This document shows, one piece after another, positions 1 through 4,782 of a DNA stretch of 5,181 bases. Source of the DNA: a bacterium (lineage in GTDB: Bacteria > BMS3Abin14); NCBI GenBank assembly GCA_022865845.1, contig JALHUC010000057.1:1-5181 (forward strand). Direction: 5' to 3'. The translations under genes and the position numbers were made by a program. Under the pieces are notes generated by a model. It was not told the origin of the DNA and ran no database searches. It saw only the letters and a program-made list of their open reading frames with translations. Position 1 is the stretch's first letter. The number at the start of each line of letters is the position of its first letter.

Positions 1-88
1 CTCTACACTCTACACTCTACACTCTACACTCTACACTCTACACTCTACACTCTACACTCTACACTCTACACTCTACACTCTACACTCT
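1..88. repeat. Heptamer tandem array 1 (CTCTACA, about 12.6 units)
   Basis: Perfect 7-bp tandem repetition of CTCTACA from the first base of the window to position 88, with no variant unit. The array may begin before the window, so its true length is unknown. It ends inside the left arm of an inverted repeat (87-128) and lies 28 bp beyond the stop codon of the minus-strand TIR-like gene. On the minus strand the unit reads TGTAGAG. It has no spacers, so it is not CRISPR, and no coding sense is apparent. Confidence 0.97.
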
Positions 89-128
89 CTTCGATTGAGC
101 CGGGCCAGGCCCTAGATCAATCGAAGAG
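87..128. repeat. Inverted repeat, 12-bp perfect arms, spanning the stop codon of the TIR-like gene
   Basis: Left arm CTCTTCGATTGA (87-98) is perfectly complementary to TCAATCGAAGAG (117-128), with an 18-nt GC-rich centre that can form a further short stem (GGG/CCC). The right arm encodes the last codons and the TGA stop of the minus-strand gene. In a minus-strand transcript this would form a strong stem-loop right at the stop codon. There is no U-tract after it (the heptamer array follows), so it is not a standard intrinsic terminator. A role in transcript 3'-end stability or in termination is inferred. Confidence 0.85.
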
Positions 129-1085
129 CAGGTTCGCGTCAATGAAAAAGCCGTTGGCCTTGAGAAGTTTCAGGAGGCCGATCTGCCACCCGCCTTCCTC
201 CTTGTAGGGGATATAACGTATTCCGAAGAGCCCCTCGGGGATGTCCTGGGGTCGGTCACCGCTGTGCAGGATCACGACCTTTCCCGGACCGAGGCTCCCC
301 ACCAGAAGACCGAGCTTAAATGCGCTCTCATTTTTGGGGTAAGGTTTTCCGATCACCGAGGTGAGACCGGAAAGGCCCCCCCTGGGTCCTGCGGATACCG
401 ACATGATGGTAAAGGCCGTGTTCTTCTGGCCGATGATCCCCTCCATCTCGGAGGAGCTATCCGCATCCAGAAGGGCAAGATCGATACCGATCTTCTCCAG
501 CAGGGCCGCCACTGCCAAACTGATATCATCCCCTCCCTCCTGGAGCAGGAGTATCCGGCCTGGCTGGCTGGGGCTCCCTTTGGAGGCTGTTCTGACAGCT
601 TCTGCGGTTTTGGGTGTCGGCTCGGGTGCCGGCTTGGCGGCCGGTAGTTCATCGAGTGCGTTGGGCTTGGCTCGGGGCACGGCCTTGGGTGGGGACGGCT
701 TTGCCGGTGGGGTTTTCCCAACAGGTTCGACCTCCACGAGATCCTCTGGCGACAGGTCCTGGATGTGCTCTTCGGACAGATCGATGAGGCTGAGAATCGC
801 CTCCAGGCGCTGAGCCGCTTTAGGCAGCCCCAGTTCATACTTGGACTGTTTTTCTGCCCGAGAGTCACCCCTTGAGATATTACCGGCGGCGATCTTGAAC
901 TCCTCGAACTCGCTGTACTCGGGTGACTCGCTTCCGAATACGTCGCGCACTCCCTGGACCACTCCGTCTTCAAGTGCCTGGATCTCGTCGCTATCGAGAG
1001 GAACGATCCTGGGATCGATACTTTTCAGCTCATTGAGAATTGCGATAAGCAGATCTTTACCCTGTTTCCCTGAGATCCCTGCCAT
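117..1085 (-). CDS. TIR-like nucleotide-binding domain protein, probable catalytically altered form
   Basis: A 322-aa protein. Residues 1-115 are mostly helical, charged and not recognised. Residues 119-175 are a Pro/Ala/Lys-rich, probably disordered linker. Residues 177-318 resemble the predicted nucleotide-binding TIR-like family (PF10137 type): a strand RILLLQ, a helix AVAALLEKIGIDLALLD, then KLGLLVGSLGPGKVVILHSG, a GIRYIPY strand and GGWQIGLLKLLKANGF. Known members act as NAD-cleaving or nucleotide-sensing effectors in bacterial immunity. From memory they begin with HGHD-like residues and carry RQNVIFELG; here the matching stretches read QEGGDD (182-187) and KNESAFKLG (251-259), with Lys257 where the family has its conserved Glu. 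Loss of NADase activity is my inference. No signal peptide is visible. The ATG at 1085 has CAGGGAG (complement of 1092-1098) 6 nt upstream. The stop lies inside an inverted repeat. The methyltransferase gene lies upstream in the same direction, 168 bp away. Confidence 0.85.
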   Translation of the reverse strand: MAGISGKQGKDLLIAILNELKSIDPRIVPLDSDEIQALEDGVVQGVRDVFGSESPEYSEFEEFKIAAGNISRGDSRAEKQSKYELGLPKAAQRLEAILSLIDLSEEHIQDLSPEDLVEVEPVGKTPPAKPSPPKAVPRAKPNALDELPAAKPAPEPTPKTAEAVRTASKGSPSQPGRILLLQEGGDDISLAVAALLEKIGIDLALLDADSSSEMEGIIGQKNTAFTIMSVSAGPRGGLSGLTSVIGKPYPKNESAFKLGLLVGSLGPGKVVILHSGDRPQDIPEGLFGIRYIPYKEEGGWQIGLLKLLKANGFFIDANLLFD

Positions 1086-1123
1086 AATATGCTCCCTGTC
1101 ACTTAACGAGGTTTTGTGAGCTC

Positions 1124-1129
1124 AGTATA
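1124..1129 (-). promoter_or_regulatory. Possible -10 element for the TIR-like gene
   Basis: On the minus strand TATACT (a 5/6 match to TATAAT) sits in an AT-rich patch about 40 bp upstream of the TIR-like start codon. No convincing -35 hexamer is visible 16-18 bp upstream, so this is only a candidate. If it is real, transcription would start downstream of heptamer array 2. Confidence 0.25.
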
Positions 1130-1136
1130 CTATTTT

Positions 1137-1157
1137 AGCATAAGATGGTGCTATGCT
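1137..1157. repeat. Small inverted repeat beside heptamer array 2
   Basis: AGCATA (1137-1142) and TATGCT (1152-1157) are complementary around a 9-nt centre, extendable by one G-T wobble. It lies 6 bp before heptamer array 2. It is short enough to be chance on its own, and is recorded because other arrays in the window also have inverted repeats beside them. Confidence 0.4.
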
Positions 1158-1163
1158 GTTATT

Positions 1164-1247
1164 AGTACCCAGTACCCAGTACCCAGTACCCAGTACCCAG
1201 TACCCAGTACCCAGTGCCCAGTACCCGGAACCCGGAACCCGGAACCC
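1164..1247. repeat. Heptamer tandem array 2 (AGTACCC x9, then GGAACCC x3)
   Basis: Exactly twelve 7-bp units in one unbroken register. The first nine are AGTACCC, with a single variant AGTGCCC as unit eight, and the last three are GGAACCC. The array ends 6 bp from the stop codon of the minus-strand methyltransferase gene, so in that transcript it would form the start of the 3' untranslated region. The minus strand carries twelve GGG tracts separated by four bases, which is a G-quadruplex-type pattern. Confidence 0.97.
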
Positions 1248-1253
1248 CTGTCT

Positions 1254-2057
1254 TTACTTAACCGCCTGTCCCTTGAAGAAAGTGTAGCAGAACGTTCCTC
1301 CAGGTTCCGCGGTCCTGTGAAGATCTCTTATCCCCTGGTCGAAAGTCTTCTGGTCGATGAGCGTTTCATCTGCCAGCTTATGGCGTAACCCCTCCACCAT
1401 TGCGGTGAAGGTGTTTCTGGTAAACCCTTCTACCAGTGCGGGCCGGCTGTCATCAGCGTATATTACTCTGGGGGTCACATAGGGGTCCGTAAAGCCTGCC
1501 TGGACCATCAGGGGGTAGAGGCTTCGGCCAATATTAGCGTTTCCTCCCGAGCGGGCCTGCAGGAGAATCTGGCATTCAATGGCTTTTCTTGCTGCCTTGC
1601 TGTCCGGATGAAAATATGCTGAACCGTGGTCACCTTCGATGACCGTCATGGTGCCCCCATCCTTAAGCACCCGTTTAAGCTCCAGGAGTGTTTTGACCGG
1701 ATCGCTCATGTGCTCGAGGACGAAACAGACGAACACATGATCAAAGGAGTCGTCTTCAAATGAAAGGGTATTTATGTCCTGGAGTTGGAACTGAACATTC
1801 CCGATGCCCTTGGTCTCTGCAAGACCTTTAGCCTGGGCGAGGGTCTCTTCCGAAATATCCACCGCTACGAATCGAGCGCCGGGACTGTGTTTTGCCAGAA
1901 CTACCGTCTGGGCACCCACACCACACCCGGCCTCAAGCACCTTGTGCCCAACGGGGTAGAGAGTGTCAAAGTGCAGCAGGTCTGTCAGTGCCGAGGCCTG
2001 GTTGTGCAGCCGTTGGCCCTCCTCGGGTGTGTATCCGTGCACATACCCTTCGCCCAT
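1254..2057 (-). CDS. Class I SAM-dependent methyltransferase (Methyltransf_11-like)
   Basis: A 267-aa cytosolic protein with a Rossmann-type methyltransferase fold. The glycine-rich SAM-binding motif I is VLEAGCGVG (residues 40-48). The second strand, FVAVDIS (63-69), ends in Asp67, expected to bind the SAM ribose. The post-motif region DINTLSFEDDSFDHVFV runs from residue 94, followed by VLEHM and the GG turn of VLKDGGTMTVIE (130-141). The N-terminal YVHGYTPEE segment is typical of a group of small-molecule-type methyltransferases, and residues 145-267 form a variable helical cap likely to define the substrate. The substrate cannot be told from sequence. The ATG at 2057 is preceded by GGAG (complement of 2065-2068) with 7-nt spacing. 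It is divergent from the small gene at 2254, and its stop lies 6 bp from heptamer array 2. Family assignment is firm; function beyond that is open. Confidence 0.93.
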   Translation of the reverse strand: MGEGYVHGYTPEEGQRLHNQASALTDLLHFDTLYPVGHKVLEAGCGVGAQTVVLAKHSPGARFVAVDISEETLAQAKGLAETKGIGNVQFQLQDINTLSFEDDSFDHVFVCFVLEHMSDPVKTLLELKRVLKDGGTMTVIEGDHGSAYFHPDSKAARKAIECQILLQARSGGNANIGRSLYPLMVQAGFTDPYVTPRVIYADDSRPALVEGFTRNTFTAMVEGLRHKLADETLIDQKTFDQGIRDLHRTAEPGGTFCYTFFKGQAVK

Positions 2058-2153
2058 ATTTTTTCTCCAGAAGGTGAAGAACGAATATATTGGGTCCCGT
2101 CTCGTAAAGTGGCCCGAAGAGACTCTTGGCGCGGTTATCCCATTTAGCCTGCA

Positions 2154-2184
2154 GACGTCACAACGTCCAAACGCGAGCTATAAT
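2154..2184 (+). promoter_or_regulatory. Candidate promoter with palindromic operator-like site for the 62-aa gene
   Basis: A perfect TATAAT occurs at 2179-2184, about 70 bp upstream of the GTG start at 2254. The expected -35 position falls in or beside the palindrome GACGT-caca-ACGTC (2154-2167). The -35 match to TTGACA is poor, which would fit an activator-dependent or regulated promoter. The palindrome as an operator is inference only. Confidence 0.4.
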
Positions 2185-2253
2185 AGTCCAATAGGATGGG
2201 AATTAATACAGTTGGTACGAGTTGGTGTGGCCGCCGGTTCCGGGAGGTGTGAT

Positions 2254-2442
2254 GTGCTGGAACTGGACCTTGACCGCGAGGAGCGGGATATTCTGGTGGA
2301 TCTGCTGGAGACCAGACTGGCCGACCTGAGAATGGAGATCGGTCGTTCTGCACCTTTGCCTTACCGCGACATGTTGAGGAAAAAGAAGAAGGTTCTGGAG
2401 AAAACGGTGGCGTGCCTGAGGGGTGACAATACGCATCCCTGA
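2254..2442 (+). CDS. Small conserved-hypothetical-type protein (62 aa)
   Basis: A 62-aa acidic-to-basic helical protein starting at GTG: LELDLDREERDILVDLLE (residues 2-19), then RLADLRMEIGRS, and a Lys-rich stretch around residue 43 followed by VLEKTVACLR. I chose the GTG at 2254 because GGGAGG (2242-2247) lies 6 nt upstream and because the sequence before it (open since 1963) overlaps the spacer and the 5' end of the methyltransferase gene. The pattern LxxEERDxLxxLLExxLxDLRxEI followed by a basic helix resembles short hypothetical proteins common in Desulfobacterota-type genomes. That is from memory, and no function is known to me. There is no signal peptide, Cys motif or membrane segment. 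It converges with the DUF4031-like gene, the two stops being 45 bp apart. Confidence 0.75.
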   Translation: MLELDLDREERDILVDLLETRLADLRMEIGRSAPLPYRDMLRKKKKVLEKTVACLRGDNTHP

Positions 2443-2487
2443 GCTTGGATGTCGGCTCGAATCATCGGGAAGCACCACAAAGCAATA

Positions 2488-2751
2488 TCATACAGGTGCG
2501 CGTTTTTTCTCTCTCAGTATACTGCCAAGTCCCCTGCGAGTGATGATCCTGGCACCGGCTGCTTTTGCCAGTTCAATTTCCGGATTCCTGATATCAAAGT
2601 GCTCAGCGTAGGATCCTTTTCGATGGATTCTCCGCGTGAGGCCGATCCTCCTGCCGAAGGACACAAGCTCCTCCCGTCCCTCTTCCCCTTTCAGGTCGGA
2701 TAGGAGGTGAGCCCAGCCATCACCGTTGGGGTTCTCCATAAATACCGCCAC
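2488..2751 (-). CDS. DUF4031-like protein (87 aa)
   Basis: An 87-aa protein. The features AVFMENPNGDGWAHLLSD at the N-terminus, ELVSFGRRIGLTRR in the middle, and HFDIRNPEIELAKAAGARII near the C-terminus match the layout of DUF4031 proteins as I remember them: a hydrophobic strand, a W/H-rich turn, a helix ending in RxGLxRR, and an H(Y/F)D motif followed by a helix ending in GA. The function of the family is unknown. I place the start at GTG 2751 because GGAGG (complement of 2758-2762) is 6 nt upstream. An in-frame GTG at 2772 would add seven residues (94 aa) but has its AGGAG about 15 nt away. The C-terminus is basic (REKKRAPV). No partner gene is obvious. The 5' side faces a repeat-filled spacer. 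Confidence 0.8.
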   Translation of the reverse strand: MAVFMENPNGDGWAHLLSDLKGEEGREELVSFGRRIGLTRRIHRKGSYAEHFDIRNPEIELAKAAGARIITRRGLGSILREKKRAPV

Positions 2752-2814
2752 CGACAACCTCCATCCCCTCACTCACAATCGTGCCCGCTCCTTTCCTCGT
2801 GGTCAAGGGGGGAA

Positions 2815-2854
2815 GAATAAGATCCGGGAGATATGTTGTCCATGGATCTTATTC
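2815..2854. repeat. Inverted repeat, 11-bp perfect arms, 18-nt centre
   Basis: GAATAAGATCC (2815-2825) pairs perfectly with GGATCTTATTC (2844-2854). The 18-nt centre has the same length as that of the inverted repeat at 87-128. It lies in the divergent spacer between the DUF4031-like gene and the FmdB-like gene, 9 bp before heptamer array 3. It could be an operator or a hairpin. No U-tract follows on the plus strand, so a terminator is not favoured. Confidence 0.85.
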
Positions 2855-2863
2855 CAGGGTCTT

Positions 2864-2891
2864 GTGTCTGGTGTCTAGTGTCTGGTATCTA
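2864..2891. repeat. Heptamer tandem array 3 (GTGTCTR, 4 units)
   Basis: Four consecutive 7-bp units: GTGTCTG, GTGTCTA, GTGTCTG, GTATCTA. Variation is confined to the last base and to one substitution in the final unit. It sits in the spacer upstream of the FmdB-like gene. It is short and imperfect, but the period matches every other array here. Confidence 0.8.
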
Positions 2892-2943
2892 TATCGGGTG
2901 CCAGCAGGAACCATATTGCGCGGTGCGTTAATACTGGAGCCAT

Positions 2944-2956
2944 GGGTGATTCACCC
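2944..2956. repeat. 13-bp palindrome overlapping heptamer array 4
   Basis: GGGTGA-T-TCACCC is a perfect palindrome around one central base. Its last three bases are the first CCC of the CCCGAAA array. It could be a protein-binding site or simply the origin of the CCC in the array. Confidence 0.6.
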
Positions 2957-2984
2957 GAAACCCGAAACCCGAAACCCGAAACCG
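2954..2984. repeat. Heptamer tandem array 4 (CCCGAAA, 4.4 units)
   Basis: Four perfect CCCGAAA units plus CCG. Its last base is the first G of the GGAG ribosome binding site (2984-2987) of the FmdB-like gene. On the minus strand it reads GGGTTTC, giving four GGG tracts spaced by four bases. Confidence 0.93.
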
Positions 2985-2997
2985 GAGCGAAGCGACT

Positions 2998-3180
2998 ATG
3001 CCCCTCTACGAATTTAAGTGCAATAAATGTGAACATACCTTTGACAAGGTCCTGAGCATTAAGGAGATGGAAACCGTCAAGCTTAACTGTCCGCAATGTG
3101 AATCGGATGATATCAAAAAGCTCATGTCCTCCGGAGGCATCAAAATAGGGCTGGGAGGCTACAAGGGGAAAGTAAGGTAG
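2998..3180 (+). CDS. FmdB-family zinc-ribbon protein (60 aa)
   Basis: A complete 60-aa protein that begins PLYEFKCNKCEHTF, the signature of the FmdB/CxxC_CxxC regulatory-type zinc ribbon. Cys8/Cys11 and Cys31/Cys34 (CPQC) form the four-cysteine zinc site. The glycine-rich tail (GGIKIGLGGYKGK) is typical of the family and probably disordered. FmdB was named from a putative regulator at an amidase locus; most relatives have no proven role, so no regulatory target can be given. The ATG at 2998 has GGAG at 2984-2987 with 10-nt spacing. That GGAG abuts the CCCGAAA array, so array growth or loss would change the leader but not the spacing to the start. The stop is followed 5 bp later by heptamer array 5. 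The next gene lies in the same direction 77 bp downstream. Confidence 0.93.
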   Translation: MPLYEFKCNKCEHTFDKVLSIKEMETVKLNCPQCESDDIKKLMSSGGIKIGLGGYKGKVR

Positions 3181-3185
3181 CATTC

Positions 3186-3238
3186 AGTACCCAGTACCCA
3201 GTACCCAGTACCCAGTACCCAGGAGCCAGGAGCCAGGA
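3186..3238. repeat. Heptamer tandem array 5 (AGTACCC x5, then AGGAGCC x2 plus AGGA)
   Basis: Five perfect AGTACCC units, then two AGGAGCC units and a partial AGGA, all in one register. The unit AGTACCC is the same, on the same strand, as in array 2 nearly 2 kb away. The array lies between the FmdB stop (5 bp) and the start of the outer-membrane protein gene (19 bp). The minus strand has five consecutive GGG tracts spaced by four bases. Confidence 0.96.
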
Positions 3239-3257
3239 CATTGAATACTATTACGAT

Positions 3258-4313
3258 ATGACTTGGCCAAGATGTGTGATCATATTGGCTACACTTACTA
3301 TGGCGGTATGCTTGGCAGGATCATCTTTTGCTGAGGTCATGCCGCCGGAGGAGGTGTCGGTCACAACCTCAGCCGATGTGTTGCCGCCGGAGGAGGGCCG
3401 GTACATCGGTCCCTGTATGGGGGATGAGGCGTTCGGGCGCACCTGGCTGGACCGGACTCACTCATACGTTACGGGAATGCTTTGCCAGCCCTCCGTCTGG
3501 TTCGACGGATTTTTCGGAAAAACTCGGGCGGGTGAAGAGTGGCCGGGAAGCCTCATTCGCTGGCAGGGGGCCTACCGCCTGGATGAGCAGACGGAAGAAA
3601 CGGGCTATCGTTCGGAATTCAGCGCCAGCTTTCGACTTCCCAGGATGACCAGCAAGTTTAGGCTCGTCGTGGCGTCCGAGAGCGACAGCGACCCTACGGA
3701 TGTCCATCCCGACGACAGCCCTATAGCAGCGCCCATCGGTAAAGGCGAATCGCCCAACAGCGGGGTGACAGCAGGCTGGAAATACTACCTTACAGATGCC
3801 AAAAGGGCCCGCATCAGTCTCGGAGGGGGCGTGAAGCTGGAAAATCCTTTAAAACCCTACCTACGCCTTCGGCTGCGTTACACTCAACCCCTGGGCAGTT
3901 CCACCCTCTTCAGGTTTACTCCCACCGTAACCTGGGTCAGCGAAGAGGGTCTTAATCGCTCGCTGCGGCTCGACCTGGATCATAGGCCCAGTGAAAAGAT
4001 CCTCCTCAGAGCTTCCCAATCTTTTTCGCGCAAGGAACTGGACCCCGGAACCTCCTGGGGAACCACCCTGACCTTGTACGATCGCCTGACAACAAGTACA
4101 GTTTTGGCGTTGGAAACCGCTGCCACAGGACTCTCCTATCCGGAGAATCACGTGGAGCGCTACCGTTTGACCTCCCGGCTTCGGTCCAACTATTTCAGAA
4201 AGTGGCTGTTCCTGGAGTTTGAGCCGGAATATTATTGGCCTGTTGATGATTTGGGCGAATATCATCTGTTCCGAGCGATCACCTTTCGGCTTGAGATGCA
4301 GTTCTACAGCTGA
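3258..4313 (+). CDS. Secreted, probable outer-membrane beta-barrel protein of unknown function
   Basis: A 351-aa protein with an N-terminal signal peptide: Arg5, a hydrophobic core VIILATLTMAVCLAG (7-21) and a likely signal peptidase I site after SSFA (25). No lipobox is seen at Cys18. The mature part has DRTHSYVTG (65-73) and WFDGFFGKTR (81-90), which I recall from uncharacterised proteobacterial outer-membrane proteins. Alternating hydrophobic strands follow: YRSEFSASFRL, KFRLVVAS, RARISLGGGVKL, YLRLRLRYTQ, TLFRFTPTVTW, LRLDLDHR, ILLRASQSFSR, YRLTSRLRS, LFLEFEPEYYW, FRAITFRLEMQFYS. These fit a barrel ending in an aromatic-rich last strand. No enzymatic motif is visible. No good Shine-Dalgarno precedes the ATG at 3258: the nearest AGGA (3235-3238) is 19 nt away, in the heptamer array. 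Start at the later ATG (3300) would cut the signal peptide. A short PPEE duplication lies just after the cleavage site. Confidence 0.85.
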   Translation: MTWPRCVIILATLTMAVCLAGSSFAEVMPPEEVSVTTSADVLPPEEGRYIGPCMGDEAFGRTWLDRTHSYVTGMLCQPSVWFDGFFGKTRAGEEWPGSLIRWQGAYRLDEQTEETGYRSEFSASFRLPRMTSKFRLVVASESDSDPTDVHPDDSPIAAPIGKGESPNSGVTAGWKYYLTDAKRARISLGGGVKLENPLKPYLRLRLRYTQPLGSSTLFRFTPTVTWVSEEGLNRSLRLDLDHRPSEKILLRASQSFSRKELDPGTSWGTTLTLYDRLTTSTVLALETAATGLSYPENHVERYRLTSRLRSNYFRKWLFLEFEPEYYWPVDDLGEYHLFRAITFRLEMQFYS

Positions 4314-4327
4314 GAGCATGTCTGTTC

Positions 4328-4344
4328 GCACCACTCATCGGTGC
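4328..4344 (+). terminator. Weak hairpin downstream of the outer-membrane protein gene
   Basis: GCACC (4328-4332) and GGTGC (4340-4344) form a 5-bp stem with a 7-nt loop, 14 bp after the stop codon. No T-run follows, so an intrinsic terminator is not well supported; it may only be a local hairpin. Confidence 0.25.
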
Positions 4345-4375
4345 TGCACAACGGCGTAGCCTGCCGGTAATCCTT

Positions 4376-4385
4376 TGGTTATACT
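4376..4385 (+). promoter_or_regulatory. Possible -10 element (TGGTTATACT) for the small membrane protein gene
   Basis: TATACT at 4380-4385 preceded by TGGT resembles an extended -10 element shifted by one base. It lies 37 bp before the start codon. No clear -35 is seen. It would give this gene its own promoter, separate from the outer-membrane protein gene. Confidence 0.3.
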
Positions 4386-4422
4386 GTCTAAATCGATGTC
4401 GAGCTTCCAGAGGAGGTGGATG

Positions 4423-4782
4423 ATGGAGAACCTGAAAGAAAAGGTTCACAGCAGGGGACCGAAAGAGCGCCGGGACGGACTAAAGCGTATCACGACAATC
4501 GGCTGGGGGTTGTTCTTCATCTGGCTCGGGTTCGTCCTGATGATCAATGCCGGGTCGGGGCTTATCCTTCTGGGAGTGGGCATTATCAGCCTTTGCATGC
4601 AGGTGGCGAGGAAGTACTCGGGGTTTGATTCAGACGGATTCTGGCTCGTCGTGGGAGTTCTTTTTGTGCTCGTGGGCCTCTGGGAGATGTTCGACATCAA
4701 GATGCCCTTTATGTCGGTGCTTCTTGTGATCATCGGCGGAGTTTTCCTTGTTTCGGCACTCAAAGGTAAAGGACGAGTTTGA
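4423..4782 (+). CDS. Small multi-pass inner-membrane protein (119 aa), function unknown
   Basis: A 119-aa protein with a charged cytosolic-type N-terminus (KEKVHSRGPKERRDGLKR, residues 5-22) and four predicted membrane helices at about 23-41, 45-61, 72-89 and 95-111. The helices look like two related pairs: the first helix of each has a WGLFFIWLG / WLVVGVLFVLVGLWE pattern and the second a glycine-rich LILLGVGIISL / VLLVIIGGVFLV pattern. This layout resembles small LiaF-type or DUF-type membrane domains, but I cannot assign a family. I choose ATG 4423 because AGGAGG (4411-4416) lies 6 nt upstream. ATG 4420 is adjacent and in frame (3-nt spacing), and an ATG at 4375 lacks a good ribosome binding site. 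The stop codon (4780-4782) lies within the first unit of heptamer array 6. Confidence 0.8.
   Translation: MENLKEKVHSRGPKERRDGLKRITTIGWGLFFIWLGFVLMINAGSGLILLGVGIISLCMQVARKYSGFDSDGFWLVVGVLFVLVGLWEMFDIKMPFMSVLLVIIGGVFLVSALKGKGRV

Noticed and set aside
264..973. Long open frames on the plus strand and in another minus-strand frame over the TIR-like gene
   Set aside because: They are shadow frames of the 117-1085 gene, which has the ribosome binding site and recognisable domain.
1116..1388. Plus-strand open frame with repeated YPVPSTQ peptide
   Set aside because: It translates heptamer array 2 and then runs antisense to the methyltransferase gene, with no ribosome binding site. The heptad peptide is a by-product of the 7-bp period.
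1963..2253. N-terminal extension of the 62-aa gene to 159 aa
   Set aside because: The extension overlaps the 5' end of the divergent methyltransferase gene, covers promoter-like sequence, and looks non-protein-like. The GTG at 2254 has a well-placed GGGAGG.
2440..2458. GAGC..GCTC hairpin between the convergent genes as a shared terminator
   Set aside because: Only four base pairs with a ten-base loop and no T-run on either strand.
1..3238. CRISPR arrays
   Set aside because: The repeats are 7-bp head-to-tail units with no unique spacers, and no cas-like gene is present.
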